NCBI GenBank assembly: GCA_907163375.1
Contig: CAJQUW010011541.1
Span: forward strand, 62,001-126,000
Direction of reading: 5' to 3'
Length of the DNA: 64,000 nt
Source: Prostheceraeus crozeri
Lineage: Eukaryota > Platyhelminthes > Polycladida > Euryleptidae
The notes under the pieces were generated by a model, which was given only the letters and a program-made list of their open reading frames with translations, searched no databases and had not been told where the DNA came from. Below are positions 59,801 to 64,000 of the stretch, piece after piece (the first letter of the stretch is position 1; each line of letters opens with the position of its first letter). Position numbers and translations under genes: made by a program.

Positions 59801-60973
59801 AAGACTCAGTACTGCCTGGATACACAGAGAAGTGTGTAGATAAGACAGCACGACAGAACGGGTGGTGCGGCATCCTTCTGAGCGGTCAGGAAGTTGACTG
59901 TGTGGAGAACAGCAAACTGATCACAGAGCAGAGAAACATTCTCAGGATACAATTGTTCCTGCTTTTCTCGAGACGATATTCGATCACCAATTGCATCTAT
60001 CAAGACTCTAGTACAGACTGGATTTTCAGCATCTGAATGTGCTGAGGAGTTACCCGCTGCCATTCTATTTGTCCGTTCCGTTCGAAGGCAGTGAGTGCGC
60101 AACCCTTTAACCTTTGTTGGCCGCCATGTCGAAGGCTGAAAGAATCACAAGCCGCACTTAATATGTGTGCAGAACAACTAGGTCAAGAGCCAATCCGTCC
60201 TATATTCCCATCGTCAAAGAGCTTTCCTAATGAATTGACATACAGTGTAATCGCAGAAAGGCCTACTTCGCGTAACTGAACTGATTAGCACGTGAGCCCA
60301 GATACGGACCAGAAGGTCATTATGACTCGAAAAGAGTTTAACGACTTAAGGTGGTGATTAGCACGTTGAAAAGTGGACAGCATGTTTATTGAAGGGCAAC
60401 CGAAGAGAAAACGCTTACTAAAGCTACTGTAATAAGGCATAAAGGAAGTCACGAGCCAAGGCAAAATTCATTCATTCTCTCATCACAGAGTCCGTCTACT
60501 TCGAAGGCATTCATCGACTATAAGCCTCCAACCTTGCATCTTATTGAAGTCAATAAATCGTAGATTACTTATCATGCAGCTCTGTCGCAACCTCAAAACG
60601 GGAGCTCGAAAGTAATGACAACGGAAACACTTACATGGTATTTACAAAAAGACACAAAATCTAAATAGGTTAGAAATACCAATAATTCGAGCAAACTAAC
60701 AATTGTCCCTTTTGTTTCTTTAGCTGATGACTCTAGCCATGAATGGCACATTGAATGTGAACGGCCCTAAAATAGTCTATGCAGGAGGTATCCAACCTGC
60801 TTGAACGCCTTCATACGCACCTGAGGGCGCGCATTTTTCCAAGCAGCATGGAATAAAGGGGGTCGACAGTTCTTTTTTCATGTACTTCTCATGTCACGAG
60901 CGCGCACTTGTTCTCTGCTACGCGACCCAGAAGGTTGCGTACCCCTTGTTCTACACGCAGACACTTTTTAATA
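56816..60973. other. 4.2 kb with no recognised feature
   Basis: No open frame carries a known motif, and no clear repeats, tRNA or rRNA genes were seen. Short frames (57805-57993 minus, 58496-58786 plus, 59806-60102 minus) are not supported. The GC-richer stretch at 60830-60960 abuts the next element. Confidence 0.4.
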
Positions 60974-62816
60974 TACAGGTGGCGCACGTAAACCGCCGTT
61001 TGTAAACTTTATTACGCCTCAAAATAGTCAGCCGAATTGTCATGAATTTTCGACGCATACGTAGTGTGGAGTATTGGATTTATGAGGATTATAACCTGTT
61101 GTACGAGAAGTGTCAGAAATTCTGATTCTATTTGACTGAATGACATGTGGAAAATGGACTGACCCCAACAAGGTATACTTATCATGTAAAGGTAATGATA
61201 ACTGTTCCCTTCTTATATCCCCCAAGCCTTTATCAATAATGGACCAAATCGTAGTAAGGTAATGTCATAGAAAACAGTTATTAAAGGAATAACAAAGAAA
61301 AAACAATTGTTGTAGTCAGAGCGAACTTCACGTTCCGCCTTCCATGGTCGCGAGGACGGATAATCGGAGTGCGCTTTTGGTAGTGTCGCTGTCTCGAGGC
61401 TAGGCTTTCTTTCGACCACACTCAGGTTAAGTCACGTCTTGAAATGCTTGTTATGGATCGGTCCGTCAGGTCTGTGCATGGGAGGTTGGGCCGTGGATGG
61501 CAAACCTTGAACTTGACAAAAGCCCCACAAAGAAGAAAGCGCAGAGGCGGCAGGTCAGGGTGAACGCGGTGGCAGGCATGTTAGGAGAGACCACGTCCAT
61601 CACAGCAGGTAGGCATCTTATTGTTCAACCACTCACGCACTGGAGTCCCAGTGTGGAGGTGGCACCACCTGCAGGAATATGATGCTCCATGCCTCTTCTG
61701 TCGCGACTGGAACCGCTGGCCATTAAATGTGCCTCCTGTAGCATCTTGAAGACCGACCGTGTAGACGGAGGTGTCGAAAGAATAGAACGTCCGAGATACC
61801 TGATTCTGGGCTGAGTGGCCGCCCAACGGTGGCGTGGGCGGATGCAATAGACTCGTGCATTGACCAGGAGGGTTCTGGTTGGCCCAGAACGACAAGGGGG
61901 GCGATTCACACACCCAGTCTAGATGGAAGTGAGCTTCTCGGACACATGTGTTAGATGCCACATAACAGAGCGCTGGGGGGGGTACGTGGGGAGGCAGCTG
62001 TAAGCTCCTGGTTCGGCGAACACTCCATCGCGGTAGGGCCAATCGTCGTCTGTAATGCGCGCAACCACCTTGGACCTGAGTACGGATGCCTGCAGAGTCA
62101 TGGAGGAATGCGCTTGGATAGTGCGGCGACTCACTTGAAGAGCTTTTAGACACGTACGGGGAGGTATGGGGAGGGGGGGGCCTCAGCCGCGACGGGGCTG
62201 CACCAACGGCGCTCAACAGTCTACGCCGTTTCGTGCAAGAAAGAGGATCCCGTCCGCGCTGACAGTCACCACACTACCACTGGCAACAGGTGGGTGCCTA
62301 CCGCTTTAATGGTACGAGCATCCGGTGCTCTACGCGTTCGTACCTTCTGCCATTACGCGGGAAGTGTATAGCCTTTGTACCGCCACTGATCACGTGAGCC
62401 ATGTCAGTACGCAAGCCGGGCGCATGGTTGCTCGTTCGCAACCGGAATAATCATCCATTCTTCTATGTTCGATTCTTTCTATGTTAGTGATGTTAATCGT
62501 CAATGGTATTTTATATGAAGGAAGTAAACGGAACAAATTCACTTCAAGACTCGCCACAACATTCCGTTGGGCAGAATACGATTCAGTAAGTTAATTAACT
62601 TGATCTAGATTTTCCGATGTCAACAAAATGAGTACATTCATTCAGATCACATTAGAAATCAGAATTTGGCTGACAATGCTCAGGTACAACAGGTAAAAAC
62701 CAACATAAATCCTTTAATTCCATAACTAGGATATGTCGAAATTTCATGACGATCGGATGAATATTTGAGGAGTAATAAAAGTTTAAAATCCGGCGGTTTA
62801 CGTGCGCCACCCTGTA
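60974..62816. mobile_element. TA-flanked inverted-repeat DNA transposon, 1.84 kb
   Basis: The element 60976-62814 has imperfect terminal inverted repeats of about 190 bases: the left begins CAGGTGGCGCACGTAAACCG, the right is its inverse with CAGGGTGGCGCACG. TA is present at both edges (60974-60975, 62815-62816). CAGGGTGG ends and TA duplication fit the Tc1/mariner superfamily. The repeats still match internally at CCTGTTGTAC and AAATTCTGATT. The longest internal frame (61581-62216, minus) shows no transposase motif I recognise. Probably non-autonomous. Confidence 0.65.
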
Positions 62817-63698
62817 TATTTCATTTTCTATTTTGTGATTTTTATTTATTTCCAGTTTATGGTATAAAAACACTTCATGCATTGCTACATCAATGCAGCC
62901 CCGTGCAATCCACATGTACATGTAGGCTGTATAGAATGGATATGTTATTGTTTCATGCAGGCTGCATCTAATTTGTCATTCATCTGGTGACCACAGTCCG
63001 ATTTTTTACCGAATGGCATTGAGTTTTGTAAGGCCGCTTGTACAAGGAAATGGCTACGTTGTGAAGAGCATATAAATAGCCTGTCGCTTCAGGGAAATTA
63101 AGACAGACCTACATCAGATGCTGTGATAGCTAGGTAATATATTATCACTGAGAAATTTAGAGAGAAAATATAAATCAACTCTGGTCTATCTATACGTGCG
63201 AGGGGGTTCGTAAACTGAAGCCGCCCTATCTACGTGTGAGTTTGAGTCTGACTCCAAACTGCCATTATTGGACGTTATTGAATGTTTGACGGACAAATTC
63301 TGATGTTTTCTTTAAAATATTTGGTGGCCATTGTGGAGCTACACTTCAAAAGTTGATGCTCGGTCACAGGAGCCCTTTCTCCTGCCCAAATGGTCGCTTA
63401 TTGCTTCGTCATCATAACTTCCTTGACAAAGCAAAAAGCGAAAATTTGGGTAAAATATTTGAGTAAATCTTGGATAGATCTTTTTGCAGAAGGAAGGGCT
63501 CCTAGGCCAAGCATTAACTTTTGTAGTTTTGATGAAAAGTCAAATCCGCATCACCAAAATGGATGAAAAATGAAGTTCGCAGCAGGTTTTCAATTCGAAC
63601 GTTCAGCTTATTTGAAATAAGGTCAATTTCCCACCATTCGACGTTGATTCGTCATCAGCAGTGGGAATGGAAGCTGTGAATTTGAACAGAGGAAATTC
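62817..63698. other. No recognised feature
   Basis: AT-rich intergenic or intronic DNA. I see no gene, repeat array or RNA here. Confidence 0.35.
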
Positions 63699-63767
63699 TT
63701 CTCACCTTCATCATCATCCTCGTCATCCATCTCTGATTCACTTTCCGAGCTGTCTTCACCGACCCAA
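63699..63767 (-). other. Possible acidic coding exon on the minus strand
   Basis: Reading leftward, TTCATTTTAG precedes an open stretch encoding VGEDSSESESEMDDEDDDE, followed by GAAG|GTGAGA, a good donor. Splice-like ends and an acidic Ser-rich linker suggest a host exon, but it is short and low in complexity. Confidence 0.3.
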
Positions 63768-63896
63768 CCCTAAAATGAAGAAAGAAGCACTCACGAGTCT
63801 TCACCACGTTTGCATGAAATCACGACAAGACATGACTGCCACTTTATAGAAACATGAATTACTGAGATCCATTGTAATCATTGCATCTTTCTCTAC

Positions 63897-64000
63897 TCAT
63901 CCTCTTCGGCAGAAGCCATGGACGTGACAGACTTCACAGACTCGCAACACTCCAAGTTAGGTTTAGCAGCCTCTGGTGACAACGGAGGTACTCCCGAGGC
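63897..64000. other. Possible host exon cut by the window edge, strand unclear
   Basis: The plus strand has GAAGCCATGG at about 63913 in good Kozak context, opening a frame MDVTDFTDSQHSKLGLAASG that runs off the window. The minus strand is open too (NLECCESVKSVTSMASAEED, then a stop). Either could be real; the window is too short to decide. Confidence 0.3.

Noticed and set aside
61581-62216. 211-residue minus-strand frame inside the TA-flanked element
   Set aside because: No transposase motifs, no domain recognised, and overlapping frames on both strands are equally open because the region is GC-rich.
1-64000. tRNA or rRNA genes
   Set aside because: Looked for tRNA B-box-like words and rRNA landmarks by eye and found none convincing; a covariance-model scan would settle it.

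Overview
This is eukaryotic nuclear DNA, most likely from a marine invertebrate. It has GT-AG introns, TTAGGG-type telomeric repeats inside an element, metazoan DNA transposons (piggyBac, mariner-like, Tc1/mariner-like), a Penelope-like retroelement and three elements of the Polinton/Maverick (adintovirus-like) class. The frequent TAGGCCTA-type words hint at an echinoderm or other deuterostome, but that is only an impression. Almost the whole window is mobile DNA. The one convincing host gene is a membrane leucine-rich-repeat protein at 22.7-24.6 kb.

Layout. 0-0.7 kb: decayed mariner-like transposase. 0.9-3.7 kb: a fossil Polinton (RING protein, small basic protein, packaging ATPase), itself split by a 965-bp TTAA-flanked element. 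3.84-8.08 kb: a piggyBac element with 13-bp terminal repeats, a broken three-exon transposase and a 748-bp hairpin element inside it. 8.13-22.19 kb: Polinton 1, very AT-rich, about 450-bp terminal inverted repeats, exact 6-bp target duplication GATGAC. 22.7-24.6 kb: host LRR gene. 25.7-26.7 kb: Penelope-like fragment (reverse transcriptase then GIY-YIG) with hammerhead-like motifs. 27.4-28.25 kb: a MITE. 29.58-50.18 kb: Polinton 2 (20.6 kb), about 340-350-bp terminal repeats, 6-bp target duplication CGTATT. 50.2-64 kb: repeats, a strikingly G-poor tract (54.4-55.4 kb), a 1.84-kb TA-flanked inverted-repeat element, and perhaps host exons at the right edge.

Polinton 1 carries a protease, an integrase fused to a parvovirus-type phospholipase A2 domain, a double-jelly-roll-like protein, a penton-like protein, a packaging ATPase, protein-primed PolB, a fibre-like coiled-coil protein, a possible sliding clamp and membrane or amphipathic proteins. 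Most replication and capsid genes are broken. Polinton 2 belongs to another lineage: left-half genes run rightward and right-half genes run leftward. Its protease, capsid, core, penton, ATPase and chromodomain-integrase genes are all open, while PolB has two stops and three frameshifts. It also encodes a TATA-binding-protein-like protein, TATA boxes before many of its genes, and a gene with six phase-0 introns.

The most unusual items are the phospholipase-integrase fusion, the Polinton-borne TBP-like gene, the spliced Polinton gene, the GC-rich double-hairpin elements scattered through AT-rich Polinton 1, and the G-depleted tract.
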